From the NCBI GenBank assembly GCA_905250075.1, contig CAJNOP010000004.1, positions 1,426,971-1,490,970 on the forward strand: DNA of 64,000 nucleotides. Direction: 5' to 3'. Source of the stretch: Rotaria sp. Silwood1 (lineage: Eukaryota > Rotifera > Eurotatoria > Philodinida > Philodinidae). The stretch's first letter is position 1; each line of letters starts with the position of its first letter. Below are positions 12,401 to 27,400 of the stretch, piece after piece. The notes under the pieces were generated by a model. It did not search any database. It was not told the DNA's origin and saw only the letters and a list, made by a program, of their open reading frames with translations. The position numbers and the translations under genes are program-made.

Positions 12401-15400
12401 AATGGTATATAGTAAAGTCTGTTTTCATAAAACCTTGAAGTAACTAGAGTCAATTTATTGATAGACGACTACATATCTGCATTCAAGCATGATAAGTTAT
12501 TAAATATTGTGGTCCTTAGTATTTCTCGAAAGTATTTGTAAAATATTTTTTCACACATACAGTTTTATAGAGTTTTTGACAAGCTACAACCTCATATACA
12601 AAGCATCTGCGGTCATCTTGTGGGTGAGGGTAGGTGCGGGTGTAGGTGTGTAGTCATCTATCAGTAAATTGGCTCTAGTTTCTTGAAAGTCTTATGAAAA
12701 CAAGTTTTAATATATACCATTCGACACGCCTCAACAAGCTTTATAACATGATATATTTGGTTCTTCATTTCTGAATAGGTCATCTTATCCGACAAGATCC
12801 TTTAAACATCGGGCTCAGAACTTTTGGACCACCCTAAGTAAAATAACAGTAGATAGGAATCAATACATCGAAATATAGATTGATTAATCTACTCCATTAC
12901 AATGCCAACAACTCCATTCCCTTTCACATTTTAATCCTACAGAAATTGCGCTAATAGTTTTGTTTTTAAAATTCTTTTACTCGAAAAAAAAACTGAACAA
13001 TGATTTTAGCTATTGGGAAAATGCGTGCAAATCCAACAGCACAATTGAAAGGTTTTGCTGATCATTATGAAAAATGTATTCAAAATACTACTCAATATGA
13101 ACGTAGTATGTCTGAAGAAACAGATCAAGATAAACGGTACGAATACTACGAAAATAAAGAAGAAAAAAAAAGATATCAATATTTCTTCTGTCTTTCGTTA
13201 AGATTAAAATTATGGGCCGATTTAACAATGATTGCACGTCGACAAGAAATATGGGATGTATGTCGAACAGCAGCACGTTTTTGTTTATTATATGATAGTG
13301 AACAACGCCGTTCAGTATTAAATATAACTGATCAATCATCAATACCAAATGTATATCAACGTGATCTTATTCGACTTTTAGCTGAAATACATTTTATTGC
13401 TGGAGAAGTATAAATTTGAATTTTTTTCTTTTTGATTTTCTTTTTAATTTTTGATTATTATTAGGCTGAAATAGAATTTATACGTGAACGTCGTATAGAA
13501 TTATTTGATACACCTATCCGACCACCAATGCCAACAGTACCATCTGCACAACGTATACAATTACAACAAGAATCAGATAATGATTGGAAATATTATTGGT
13601 AATTGTAAATATAATAGAAAATAAAATTATTTATATATTTTTAATTTTAGTCAATGGCTTCAACAATTATCTATTCGTGCATGTACACATTTTTCAACTG
13701 GAGCTAGTTTAGGTCAATTACTTAATGAATCATGGCTTGTTTGTCGTTCAGGAGAATATCTATGGAATTATACACGTCATTTATTTTATAGTAATCGTTT
13801 ACGTCTTATTCTTGATCCATTATCAACAATTGTTAATGGATTGAAAAAAGTTGGTTTTGAACGGTTAGTTATTATTTAGAGTTTTGTTTTTCGAAAACAA
13901 AAAAAAAGATATAACTCATTCTTTTTTTTCTTGTAGTGAAATTCTACTTTTAGTAAATTTATGTGTTGCACTTGGTAATGCTTATATAACACCATTACCA
14001 GTTTCAGCTGATGATACTCGATCAATATCGAATGTAGAAACTACTCCTATACCTCAACAAGCTCCTACAACAACAATAAAAAAAGGAACAAAAGCTGATC
14101 AACAAACTACTGCAACAAATGTTGTACCTGTTGGATCACCATTGACAACTGTTAAAACTGATGATCTTAAAGCTGCACTTGATGTAAATTATTTAATTAA
14201 AATAAAAATATTTTCATTGATATTTTCTTTTTTAATAAAAGATATGTGAATATGCCATAAATCAAACAAATGAAGAAGTTGCTAAACCTCTTTCAGTTTC
14301 AATTCGAGATCGGCAAACACTTTTACAATTATGGGTTACTATTAAACAACAACTTCAACAATCAATTAAATCATCTCTATCGAATATTCTTGGTGATGAA
14401 GATGTAAGTTGATAAAACAAAAAAGAAAAAAGAAAATTCATCTTTAAATATATTCTTTATTTTGTAAATAGGAAAATACATCGAGTTTAAATACATTATC
14501 ACGAGCTGTTATTGCTGTTGACGTACTTTCACGTCTTGATAATGGTTGGCATGATAATAAAGATGGAATGAATCTTAAACAGGTACTAGTAAAGGTTTCG
14601 TTTTCATACTGATACTTTTAGAAACAATCAGATCAGCCTTTGATATAATCGTCCTTTTTACTAGATATTTTCACAAATTTGATTTTGTTTCTTGGCATCT
14701 ATAAGTGAACGGAAATTTTTTTTTAAGACTGGAAAGTCTATATTGTATGAAGCATTTAGTCAAAAGCAGTGATCTCAATGATTCGAACAGAAACATTTCG
14801 ATGTCAATTTTTCTTGAAAATATCAAAATGTATTAACGATACTTTTATTTTCTTTTCTTCTACAATTCAAAAAGAAACATTGAATGTATTTCGCTGGAAA
14901 GAACGAGAACTATACAAAACTGTAGTACAAACGAAAGAGGAAGCAACGATAAGATAAAAAGAATAAGAAAGTGAAAATATAATCAGAAACGAAATTATAG
15001 TCAACATGTACATGTCTGCTTTGCATAAAAGAGAAAATTTATTGAAATCAAAAATTCGTTTGCTGATTTTATTGCCTGTTCAATAAGTCAAAATACATGT
15101 TGTTATTACAGTCTAGGTTAAGTATACGCTGGTAAGATTTTGTCAAATTGTAATATAGATTGGATTAAACATTTTTTGAACCTCTATCAATAGGAGGTAT
15201 GGTTGTATTCATTATAGATGTAAACTATGTGCGTAGTGCTTTTTTGTTAAAGATAAAATTAATGTAAACACGAATATATTGTTAATGAAAGTCAGTTTTC
15301 AATTGATCCGTTGTCTTTTATTTTTGACAAAATAATTTATAATAACTAGAAAAGAAGAAATTTACTTATTTTTCACATAATGTCTTAACTAAATTGATCG

Positions 15401-18400
15401 TATTAATAACCATTAATAGAAAATAGAATTTGAATTTTAAATTTCAAATTTTTTACTCAATAAAAGTAATTGTAATAGTAGATTTCTGATTTCTTAATTA
15501 TTTTCAAATTAATTATTATCCTATGACAGAATCGTATGAGGCCGCTCATCACTTTCATATTCGTATTTCGTGGTTACAGACATGATCTCAAAATTGAAAT
15601 AATGATTAAAGAGATTTAGATCAATGGCATATTTTCATCGAAATATGATATTGTTAGTAAATTTTACTCTTCATAAATCGTTGACTTTGCAGAAAATCTC
15701 ATATGTTCAATTTTATATTTGAGAAGTATCAAACTTGCAATATATATCTGTATTTTCATAGATATGATACGAGATGTGGATATTTTCAAAACTGATTTAT
15801 GCGTGAAACAATCTAAATTATGATCACTCTAACTGAGACTTGCATTCGTACGATTTTAAATTGAAATTTGTGAAAGAAAAATATTTTTCTGCAAGGTCAT
15901 AACTCTACAAGTGAAATTCAATATTTCAACTAAAATGTACTAGCTATAGACCTAAATCCTATCAGATCAATTTTACTTTCGAAGCTCTCTCTACATTCCC
16001 AAAATATAAATTCAAAAGCAATGAATTAAATTTAACAGTTCTCTTCTTAGTAGTTTAAATAAATCTACATACCCATACGAATTCTAATATTGTTGGCAAG
16101 TGTCGATGGTATTGGCACATTCTGAGATGTTTGCTTCATAGTATCAAAGAAGCTGAATAAATTTTAAATTAGCAAGTAGATTATTCATTATGATTATTCT
16201 TCCTATGTATTTGTGCTGACAAAAAAAAAACACTAACTAAAACATAAAAAACTGCTATTGAAACACATCTATTTATCAAAAAGAAAAAGAATAACTAATA
16301 AGAATCTAAACGTGATGGCATGTACAATAAGAAAGATAATTTTACAAAAAAAGAAAAACATCTTATCTTATTTAGACAGTTACATTTGTTGATCAATGTA
16401 CATGGAATGATTCACTTGTTGAATTACAATTATGGTGTCGTTTGGGTATAATAGCTAATCGTGCTAATGATATTGAAACAACTGTTTATTGTCGTGATAA
16501 AACTCTTGAATTAATAACACTTTTTCAAACACGAAAAGTAGAAAAGTAATTCTCTTTTTCTTTTTACAAAATAAACAATACTTTTAATCTGTTCTTTTTT
16601 GTTTTTTAATTTTCTATTTCAAAGATTTCAATTATCATTAGCTAATGAATATGTTAGTCGTGCATGTGGTGCTCATGCTGAATGTTTACTTAAACAACAA
16701 ACTGGACAAAAACAAGAACGAAAAGAAGTACTTGCTATTCTTGTTGAAGCAGCAAGGTAAAAACTAAAAAAAAAAAAGAAAATTCTATACTTCTTTTTAT
16801 GACTTTAACATCTTCTTTTTTTTTTTTGTTTTTAAGTTATTCATCAAAAGCTGATCTATATGAATTAACAATGCATTTAGCACGTCATTTTTGGAATACA
16901 TGTCGAGTATCAATAAAACGTAAATTAGAACGATCACTTTTATTTGATCCATTAAATGAACTTATTCATCATATCAATACAGTTGCACCAAAATCAATTG
17001 TTGCTAGTCTTCATGATAAAGAAATAGTATAAATAAAAAACGAAATTTTCTTAATCATAATTTTTTTTTTGTTTTTAATGTTATTTAGAAAGAAGAAAAA
17101 TCCATTTCAACAGATAATTTTAAACCAAAAAAACAACCATTAATTAATAAAAAAGATAAAAAATCTCAAACAATTGATGATGAACAATTATCAATAACAA
17201 CATCAATATCAAATCCACAAGAAGATGCACAAATACGTTCAGCACTTTATGGTGTTCTTGTACAAATTTATATGGATAAACATTCATGGCATTCAGCATT
17301 AGATGCTATTGATAATGCATTACAAGTTTTACCACGTACACAACATCGTTTACTTTTATATAAATATCGTGTTTTAATTAAATCAAAATTAGGTTTATCA
17401 ATTAGTACAGATATGCAAAAATTTCGTGAACAAGGTGAATTATCATTAGCTAAAATGTGGAGACAAGTTGCAATTATGGCAAAAAAACGTGAACATGTTA
17501 TTAATGCATATCAACATGCTATTGCTACATTACAAGTAATAATAATATATAAATCTTTTGTTTTTTTCTTGCTTTTTATTATTAATAATTAAAACAAAAA
17601 AAAAAATTTTTTTTTTGTTTTTTTCTTAATAGAATTTAGATAATTATTGGATTAAAATTGATTATATATTAGAATTAGCAAGTTGGTTATATAGTAATGA
17701 ATATCTTATTGATAATGTTATTGATTTAATTGAATGGTCTATTGATTTATTATTAACTTCACCTGAAGCTTATAAGCAAGCAGAATTAAATGCTCGCGAT
17801 CAACAAGATACTGATAGTAAATTAACAAGAAGAAAAAATTAAAAAAATCTTTTTTTTTTTATTCTTATTTATAATTATTTTAGTTCCTAATAATCGTTCA
17901 TCAATACTTAAAAGTGATCAAGAATATAATAAAACAACAACACCAAAAGCAGATATTGGTAGTGATCCAGATCAAGCTCATTTAGGACCAACAAAACCTA
18001 AACGTAATTAAATTTCAAAATAATATTTCATAAATACGAAAAAAAAAAAGAGAAAAAGAATATTCATATTGATTTGTGTTTTAGTTCCTAATCGTTTACA
18101 ACCAGATTTATCAATTGGTGAAGTAGTTCAAGTTCGTCGTCTTGAATATTTATGTCGATGTCATATATTACTTGCTTATATGACTCGTCGAAATCAACCT
18201 GAATATGAACAATTATTACAAAAAGCTTATTGGTTTCTTACACGATTATGGCAGGTAGAAAAAAAAAATCTGTTTTGTTTATCAAAAAAAAGAAAAAAAA
18301 AACAAATTTATTTATTTAGCGTGGTCTATCGGATAGTATTGAAATTAGTAAAGATGCTGAAGCTGAAGCAGCTGCGGCTGCTGCTGAAGCACAGGCAGCA

Positions 18401-21400
18401 GCAGCTGATGCAGGAAAAAAACAACAACAAAAAGGGGCAACCGGTGCAGACGCGAAAAAAAAACCACCAGCCGTACAAGCTGGAAAAAGTACAGATAAAC
18501 AACCTGCAGTTAGTATTTTTTTTTCTTTATAAATTATTATCAATGTTATCTACTAGTTCTTCAAATAAGAATCAATAGGCAAAGCATTTGAATTATCTTT
18601 TATTAGATTGTCAATATCGTATTAAAAGTTGTGTTATCATTACACTTTGAATTAAATTTCATATCAATAATATTTTTGTTTTCATTTAAAAAACAATAAA
18701 CAAAAAGTCACACGAACTAGAGAAGCAACGATGTCTGTGCATCGCTTCTAGGTAGAGCACTACATTGGTCTAAACATGTACATATAGAATAACTATGAAG
18801 ACGGAAGCTGCATGATACCGTTACAGTGATCTTATATTCATATTGATTTCTCCGGTCGGAGAAAATCAATTGTAAGAACTTATCTGAATTTTATAAAACA
18901 TGACTAAGGCATAAGAACTAAGCCTTTCTCAAACGAGAAAATCGAATTCGGCGAATTATTGTATCGATTCGATTTTCTGCACCTCAAATGCTTTTAGTCT
19001 ATTTTTATATAATTCAGTTTATTTTCTTGACGTGACCTCCACTCACCTAAAAAAATCAAAATCAATTCAAAACTATCATATTTTTATCATGTGTTCAACG
19101 TTAGTCTATATGTACATATTTAGATGATTGCCCCAGGTGGTACGTTGAGCTAGCGAACAGTGCACGATTATCATTGTATCCCATGATGCAGTTTATCAAT
19201 ATTTTCTATCAAGATATTCATTGATAATTCAGATCTGATCTTATATCTTACTTATTCATTATTTTCGAAAAATAAGATTTGTTTCTATAATTTGATAAAA
19301 TCTTAAATACTTACAATAGATAGTTATTTTCATATAAACTTCTATTGATTGTCTCATGCCGTTTTATAATATAATTGATCATTATTTTTTTCTATAATTT
19401 ATAACAAAAAAAAAAGAAAGCTAACCTTCTATATTAAAGTTATTCTTAATTAAATAATGTTTTCTCGTATACATAAAAAATATTTATTTTGACTTTTTTT
19501 TTTGTTTTTGTATTTAAAGAATGTCAAAACTGGTACATGGGATACATCAACACCTAAAAATTTATCTGAATGGGCAATATTCGTACCTAATAATGATATA
19601 TTACAAACATATACATTATCACAAGCAAAACAACGAGGTTTTAATAAAAGTACCATATCAAAACCGGTTCGAAAATATTCTTTTTTTTTTTCGCCAACAT
19701 AATACATATATATATATATTTGTTTTTTTTAGCTTTTAACATTTTATTATTTGGATATGTTTGTTAGTCTTTTACGTGAATATGGTTATAATCATATGAG
19801 TTTACCTGTACTTAGTTTTATGCGACTTCTTGGTCAAATAATTTTACCAAGTTCATCTATTCGTACTTATGTCTTACTTCAGTATTATAATTTGTTTTTC
19901 ATGTTGTTTTGTTTTTGTCTTTGAATAATTATTTTAAATTAGTATTCAACAAGTATGTCAAGAATTAAATCTTCTTGAATCAATGCAAATAATATGTCAA
20001 TTAGCACGTCCATTTGCTATTCGAGATGATGATTTAGCTACGTAAGATTTTAATAAATAATGAAAAAAATTTTATTTTCTCTAATTAAAATGAATAAAAA
20101 AAAACAACCTATTCAATAGATCACGAGCTGAAATGATTATTTATATAAAATTACTTGCACAACAACGTGAAGAAGAAACATTATTTGAATCAGCATTAGG
20201 TAGTAGTGGATTAAAAAGTGAAGCACGATCATACGGTACATCAGCTTATTCATCGCCAGCATCACGAGCTCAAGTATAATTTTTTGTAGTTTTATAAATA
20301 AATTCTTGTATTATTTATTAATATGAATATAGGCAAGTGATCCAAAATCTTTAATAGCTGATTTACCAGGAGATCGACAAATATTAAATAAATTAATAAT
20401 AAGAAATATATGGTTACAAACAGCTCGTTTATTATTTGATTTAAATTTTATACAAGAATCAAAAGAAATGTTACAAGAAATTCTTAATCAAGCTAAAGTA
20501 TTAAAAACAAAAACATGTCATTTATGTTTATTTTAAATAAAATAAATTTATTTTTTCAAAGACTTATGATGATCAAATATGTGAAAAACGTGCTTATATA
20601 CTTTTGGGTGAAATTGCTTTGTATGAACATCGTTTTGATCAAGCTATTGATTTAGCTATGCAAGGACAAGTAATTACAAATAGAAATAATAAAAGAGATT
20701 GTTTTTTTTTTGGAATTTTATTTAGCAAATACCAATTGATGAACATGATTGGTATCGATCAGTTATTACTGTTATTGAAGCTTTAAGACAAGATACAAAT
20801 CAAGATGCATATAAACAGAAAAAAGTTAGATTATAATAGATTTTCATTTTAAAAGAAAATATCTATGAGTTTTTTGTTTGTTGTTTAATCTTATTATATA
20901 TATAGATTCGATCTTTACTTGAAACATCTATTAAACGACTTGAATCAATTGCACAATTACATATTAATAAACTTATATCAATTGCTTATGCTGCTTCACT
21001 TCTTAGTACCAAGTAATATTATTGAATATAGTCGTTTTTTTATTATAGAAAATGTTGATTTAACATTTGAAATATCAATACGTGTGAGATTCAAAAGCCG
21101 AGAAGAAAATTCTCATTGAAGATTAAACTAACAATTTTAACTATTGACTAGACTATAAAAAATGATTACATCACTAGTCGACGATCTTGACTTCGATCTG
21201 TCCAGATTCTTGTAGACCGATTCTTGTCTGGCGAGGCAAGAATTATATCGTCAGGCAAGATTCTTTTCTCTTTCTTGCCCAAGAATCTTGACTGATCTCT
21301 CGAGAATTCTGAATATCTTGTGTTTCTTACTACATTCTTTATTTTCTTGGAGATCAGACAAGGTTCTTCCTTCTTTCCTTCGACAAGAATCTAGTCTGAT

Positions 21401-24400
21401 GTTTAAGAATATATTCTTGGAAGTCAGGCCAGATTCTTGTGGAAGGAAGAAGGAAGAACCTTGTCTGATCTCCAAGAAAATAAAGAATGTAGTAAGAAAC
21501 ACAAGATATTCAGAATTCTTGTGAGATCAGTCAAGATTCTTGGGCAAGAAAGAGAAAAGAATCTTGCCTGACGATATAATTCTTGCTTCGCCAGACAAGA
21601 ATCGGTCTACAAGAATCTGGACAGATCGAAGTCAAGATCGTCGACTAGTGATTTGAGAAAGATAGTTCCTGTTTGGTACTGTTGAGATTCGGACCATTCT
21701 TTTTTTTTTGACTTGATTGATATTCACTGATTGACCTGACAAATCCATACAGTATGGGTGTGTTAAAACCTCAGTGTACATTGATCTTGTGTAGTCAGTA
21801 AACTCAATGTCAGAATTATAGTATAATATTTCTAAAAAACTTTGGTACACTCATTCATTTATTTCTATTGAACTAAATGATTGAGATAAATTAGTACAAG
21901 TTTAGAAATAAAATAAAATTTTTTATTAATTATTTAATTGTAGATTTAAATTTTTTAACTTTTATTTAGTTTATGAATATACCATTAGTCTACATTCAGA
22001 TTCATTCGAATATAAGAAACATATTTAGTTTTTTGAATTAAAAAAATAAAAAAACAAAATGTTGTTCGAATAGATGAAAAAAATAATTGAAATATTATAT
22101 GAGAAATACTTAGAGTATCATTCTTTACAATTCATATCTATAAGAATTTTGACTTCATTGATACATGCTAATGTGACAGAAAATGATAAAAATTAGAAGC
22201 GAAAAGTTGATTATCGAAGTTCTCTTTAGTAGAACTACTATCATTCTCATAGAATCATATAGACTCAGGAACAAACATTTTAATTTAACATAATACGTCT
22301 ATTCAAATTTAGAAAAAATTTTGAAACATTGGTTTTTTTTTGTCTTAAAGACGAATCGAAGTTGATCTAAATGAAATCTTAAGTGAACCAACAGTTAATA
22401 CCATTGATAATAAACAAGTATTCTATCGTTTATATGAAATTCTTCAACAATATGATATATCTTTTAATAATATGCTTAATCTTGATCGATATAATGATGC
22501 TTGTGAAATAATGCTTACACGATCAATACCAATTTGGAAACGTTTTGCACGTGATACAAAAAATCAAAATGAACAAAAAAAATATTTATGTCAAGTACTT
22601 AATATACTTGAACAATTAACAGAAATACTTGCTGAACGTTGGTATTTAATACGAATAATAACATCACAAAATGATGTAAGAATTAATATTTTTTTTATTT
22701 AAAAGATAAAATTAAATAAAATAATCATTTATTATTCATAGTTATCATCAATTCAATTACCTATTCAACGTCAATTTATTCGTGTACAACTTGAAATTAT
22801 TAACATATTACTTGATCTATTAAAAATTTCAGCATATGAAATGTTTAATGAACGTTTAAGACGAAAAAAAACTCATGCTACATATTTAGTAAGAAATAAA
22901 TGTATAAATATATTTTAATTTATTATATATACTTAACTAATAGGCTGTACAAGATTTTGTTGGTAAAAATGAACCAACAGAAGAACATAATGATGAAAAT
23001 ACAAATAATATCAAATGGGATGATATGATAAAGTAATTTAAAATAATTTTCACTATTATTTTATTTTTTATTTCAATGAAGAAAATCTTACAATTGAAAA
23101 ATTGTTTTTAAATTGAAACTATGTAGATCCAAATGAGTTGTAAATACTCTTAAAAGAGTTCGTATCCATAGCTTATTGCTACCATGAAGTTACCTTTTTA
23201 CTATATTGTTTTAAATGAATGCTGATGTTCATTTCAAGAAAACTGATTTTCTAATTTCGTTTTTAAATATTACACAAGGATAGATCTTTATTAGAGTAGA
23301 TTTTTTTGTTTTGCAAAAATAGTTCCTACCCAGTGAAAAATATTTGCTTCCAAGAACGAGAAAGAATGCGTTCCGTAAAATTAAAAGCCCTGTTTTTTAA
23401 GAAAAAAAGTCGTTCCAACAGAAGTAGAAAGCGTTCCAAAATGGAGCCATTAAGAACATATTCCATGTTTTTTGAAATGCGTTCTTAACTGTTCTAGCTT
23501 TTTTGGAACGTTTTCTTTTCTAAAAACAAAAAAAAGCTAACTTTTTTTGGAACGCATTCTTGGTCGTTATTGCCTGAATTTAGATTCACTATAAGAGTTC
23601 TTGAAGAAAAGTTCAGACATAATTTTTTGAAAGATCGATTCTGGTGCAACTCAACGAGCTCTAATTTTTCGTAGCTCAAACTGTTATTAAAAAAAAAAAC
23701 ACTTTTTTTTCAATCAGGACTGCCAGTTGTAAAATATGACTAATTGAAGGTTTCACCATTTTTGGCACCAGTTTCAGGGTGTCATACTTCAGAGCTGTCA
23801 TTTTTGAATCAAAAGTGACGTTAAATTCAGATAAAAGCATTCATCAGTCAAAAGAATCTATTCTCAGGTGTTTCTCAAGAGAATGTTAAAAAAAGCGATC
23901 TCATTTCGATGGAATCCTATCTTGAGTGTTTCGAAATAGAATGGGCAGAGACACGTTCTATTGGCTTATGGAACGGTTCAGAACGCTTTCTATTCAGATA
24001 GAGAACGATTTTTGAACTGAGAAGAAAGCATTCTAAACTAGTATGGAACAATAAAGAATGAGTTCCTCTAGATTCGGAACTTTTCTTTTTGTTTGTAAAA
24101 ACGTTCGCTAAGCTGTAGAACACATTCTTCATGTAAAAGACAAATCTCTACATTTTTATGAATGCGTTCTCTTCCGTTATTTTTAGAAATATTTTTCACT
24201 GAGTATTCTAAGATATAGCTATGATAAAAAACTTTTATTTTGTATCACTTACATAGTTTTGACTTAAAAGTAGTTTATCAGTTGAGAATACTTTTCTCAT
24301 TAATTCAGAACGATTACTCTAATCGAATATTATTTAGAGTTTTACCAGATAAATTAATAACTTCAATAATGGCTGTTCTTGAAATAATTGATACAACTGA

Positions 24401-27400
24401 TAAAACAACAAAAGCAAAGGTTTGATTTAATGATTAAAATCAAATATAATTTTTCTTCTTCTTTCTTTTTTTTTAAATATAGGTCTTATTTTATTTAGCT
24501 CAAGTTTATTCAATACTTGGTCAAAATTTTGGTACAGATTATCCACTTGAATGGAATATGAGAATTAAAGTTTGCTTTTTTATTTTGAATAATAAGAAAT
24601 TAAAAACAGAAAAAAAAAGAACATACAATTTTTTTTTTCTAGGATATATTCAGTAAATTAAATGAAATACCAATAGACAAAGCAGCACTTAAACGAATGG
24701 GATCACAAACTAGTTCGAATTTAAATCAAACAACAACATCTTTTGATCATGAATCAATAACAGATGATTTATTAACTGAATTTATTCGAGAAAAGGTTCA
24801 TAATAATTTTAATTATTGTTTATTTATTTATTTATTTGCTTTTAGATGGAATTAAATCAATCAATGTCATATCTTAGTCAATCAATGGAATTAGCATTAC
24901 AATCATTGAATATAGCTTTATCTATTCAAGATAAAATACTTATTCGTGATTGTAGTTTATTACTTTGTGAAACAGTTGGTCAATTTGATCCAATATCAAG
25001 TATTACATATTTAATATTGAGTCAAGTATAAATGAAATTTTTTATTTAATATCTATTTCTATTTTTTCTAATCTTCTATATAGAATGCAAGTGCTTCAAT
25101 TTATACAGAAAATATTTTGAAACGTGCATGTCATATTACAAGTGATTCAGAACTTGCTTCATTATTTATATTAATTAATCGAATAAAACAAGATGAAACT
25201 ATTACAAATGCAAATAATGGTATTATATATCGAACAATGATGGATCGATTAAAAACCTATTGGGTAATATAATAATAATAATACTTCATATTGAATATAA
25301 TTCTTTAAAAAGAAAAATTATAACTATTGATAGTTATCATTTTTAGTACAATTCTAGGTTTTTAGTCTTGTTATTTATAACTTGATATTGATGTTTAGAA
25401 GTAATTAGAAGTATTCGAATATTAATATAGAAGTCTAAATAGTTATTTCAATCATTGAATTGTTAGTCTAAGAATTATTCGACATTGTAGTCCTATCATA
25501 CTTTTCAAACAAATTTTTTATATTTTAAAATTAAGTTTAAATTCTTCATTGCTAATCTGAAATATGATTTGTATCATATATGAAACTTCTGATATTTCAA
25601 TAAAATCATAATTAGAATTATTCACTATATAAGACATAGAAATTTGGTCGAGTATTCTGTAACTTTAAGTCATTTGCAAAAGTATTTATTTAGAAGATTT
25701 ATTGATTTTTTTTCCGTTGTGGAAAATATTTGAAACTTATGTTATTGGCATAAGCATATAATCATTGAAATAGAACAATAAATATTTTTCATATGTTGTG
25801 AAAGTCTCATCATGTAAATCTCCACAAAAATGAACTTAATAATATTTTTACTTTTAATTCAGAGATGAGCTCAAGGCACGTGTTTTTTGTCTTGTCTTAC
25901 ACAACACGACAGTCATTATTTAGTTCCTATCAAGTATTTGATTCTGTCTAACTGAAAAGGTTAGCGTGAAAATTTTAACCAACAATTGATTGATTGCTTT
26001 GACTTAATATAAAACAGATGAGAATTCATGCATCCTGTCCTGTGTTTAGTTCTATTTGAATATACTGGGCTCAATATATCCAAAAGACTATCCTATTACC
26101 AGTGTGTATCAAGAACTTTGGATTTTTTAGCAATTAATTTCAACATATAGAAACTATACAAGTAGCTAAACGAGTGTTTGACTAGTAGAGTGCACTGGAT
26201 ATGAAATTTTTTCATCCGAATCCAGAACCAACAGAACAGACTCTATTGATTAGTACGGATATACTGAGACAACTCTCAGCAGGGTACTTTAAACTTAGTA
26301 AATTAATTAACGGGTGGGCCGAAAGTTTTGAGACAAAATGTTTGTCCATTTTTCATCACATCAGAATTATTGTAGAAGGATGCAAAAAGGTGGACAAGAA
26401 TTAGAATTTAATGCTCTTTCCGAATATGAGTTCAGAAATTTTGTGCCTATTTTTGTTTGGAAGCAATGAGGAAATCATTGAATTGCTTTGAAAGTTAGTT
26501 TGGACAAAAATATGTTTTGTACATTTTTGTATTTTTACTGTTCTAATTCGAAACTTAATGTTGTAACTTTGGTTCATATATCAGATTGTAGAGCAAATTC
26601 TGCCCTACAAAATACGCTATTTCAGTTTCTTTTTATTTTCTTACAAATCATCTAAATTTTCGTTTCCTTATTACCCTCATTTTTGAAAAATCGATTTTTT
26701 AACCAAAATCCATCTCATGTAAAAATAGCTTCTCAGAAAATGTCTATAATTTTACTTGTATAAAAGCTATATTGGAGTTCGACATCTCATTTTGTGGAGG
26801 ACTGTCTGCTCTACAAAATTACCATACTCAACCGTTTTTAGCATCCTCGCATAGGACTCACAGAAGAAAAAAAGCCGATGTGTTCATTAACCAATCCAAT
26901 TTTCGGGCATATTCAAAGATTGTCTCACTACTCTCGTACAAAATCAAATACAAATTTTTTGAGCCCATATTCAGAAAGAGCACAAAATTCCGATCATAAC
27001 CTGTACTTTTCATTCGTCTACAATAGTTTTACGTAGGGCAAAAATAAAGAGAATATTGTCCAGATGATTCGACTCAACCATTTTGTCCAGACTATTTTTT
27101 TATGCCTTTCAAAGATTTTCTTGCTTCTCCCTTACAGAAATAGATATAGAATTTCTGAACTTATATTCTGAAAGAGCATTAAATTCTGATCCTTACCCAC
27201 CTTTTCGCATTCATCTAGAATACTTTTGAGGTGGTGAAAAGTGGACAAACATTTTGTCTCAAAACTTTCGGCCCACCCGTTAAAATGAACATTCATATGT
27301 TTTAATTGATTTTTTCTTGAGAAAAAGATCTCTTAATAATTTTAGCCATGGAAATACATGACAATTCGACCACAATATTATGATTTAATAAAAGATATGC

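Noticed and set aside
13000..13009. ATG at 13000 as a separate gene start
   Set aside because: The following codons are exon 14 of CFAP46; the ATG lies in the T-rich acceptor region, and splicing at 13010 restores the frame from exon 13.
18316..18543. Minus-strand 75-codon ORF
   Set aside because: Antisense shadow of the alanine-rich CFAP46 exon.
21251..21524. Two opposite-strand ORFs of about 80 codons
   Set aside because: They are near-identical reflections of each other produced by the palindromic element, not genes.
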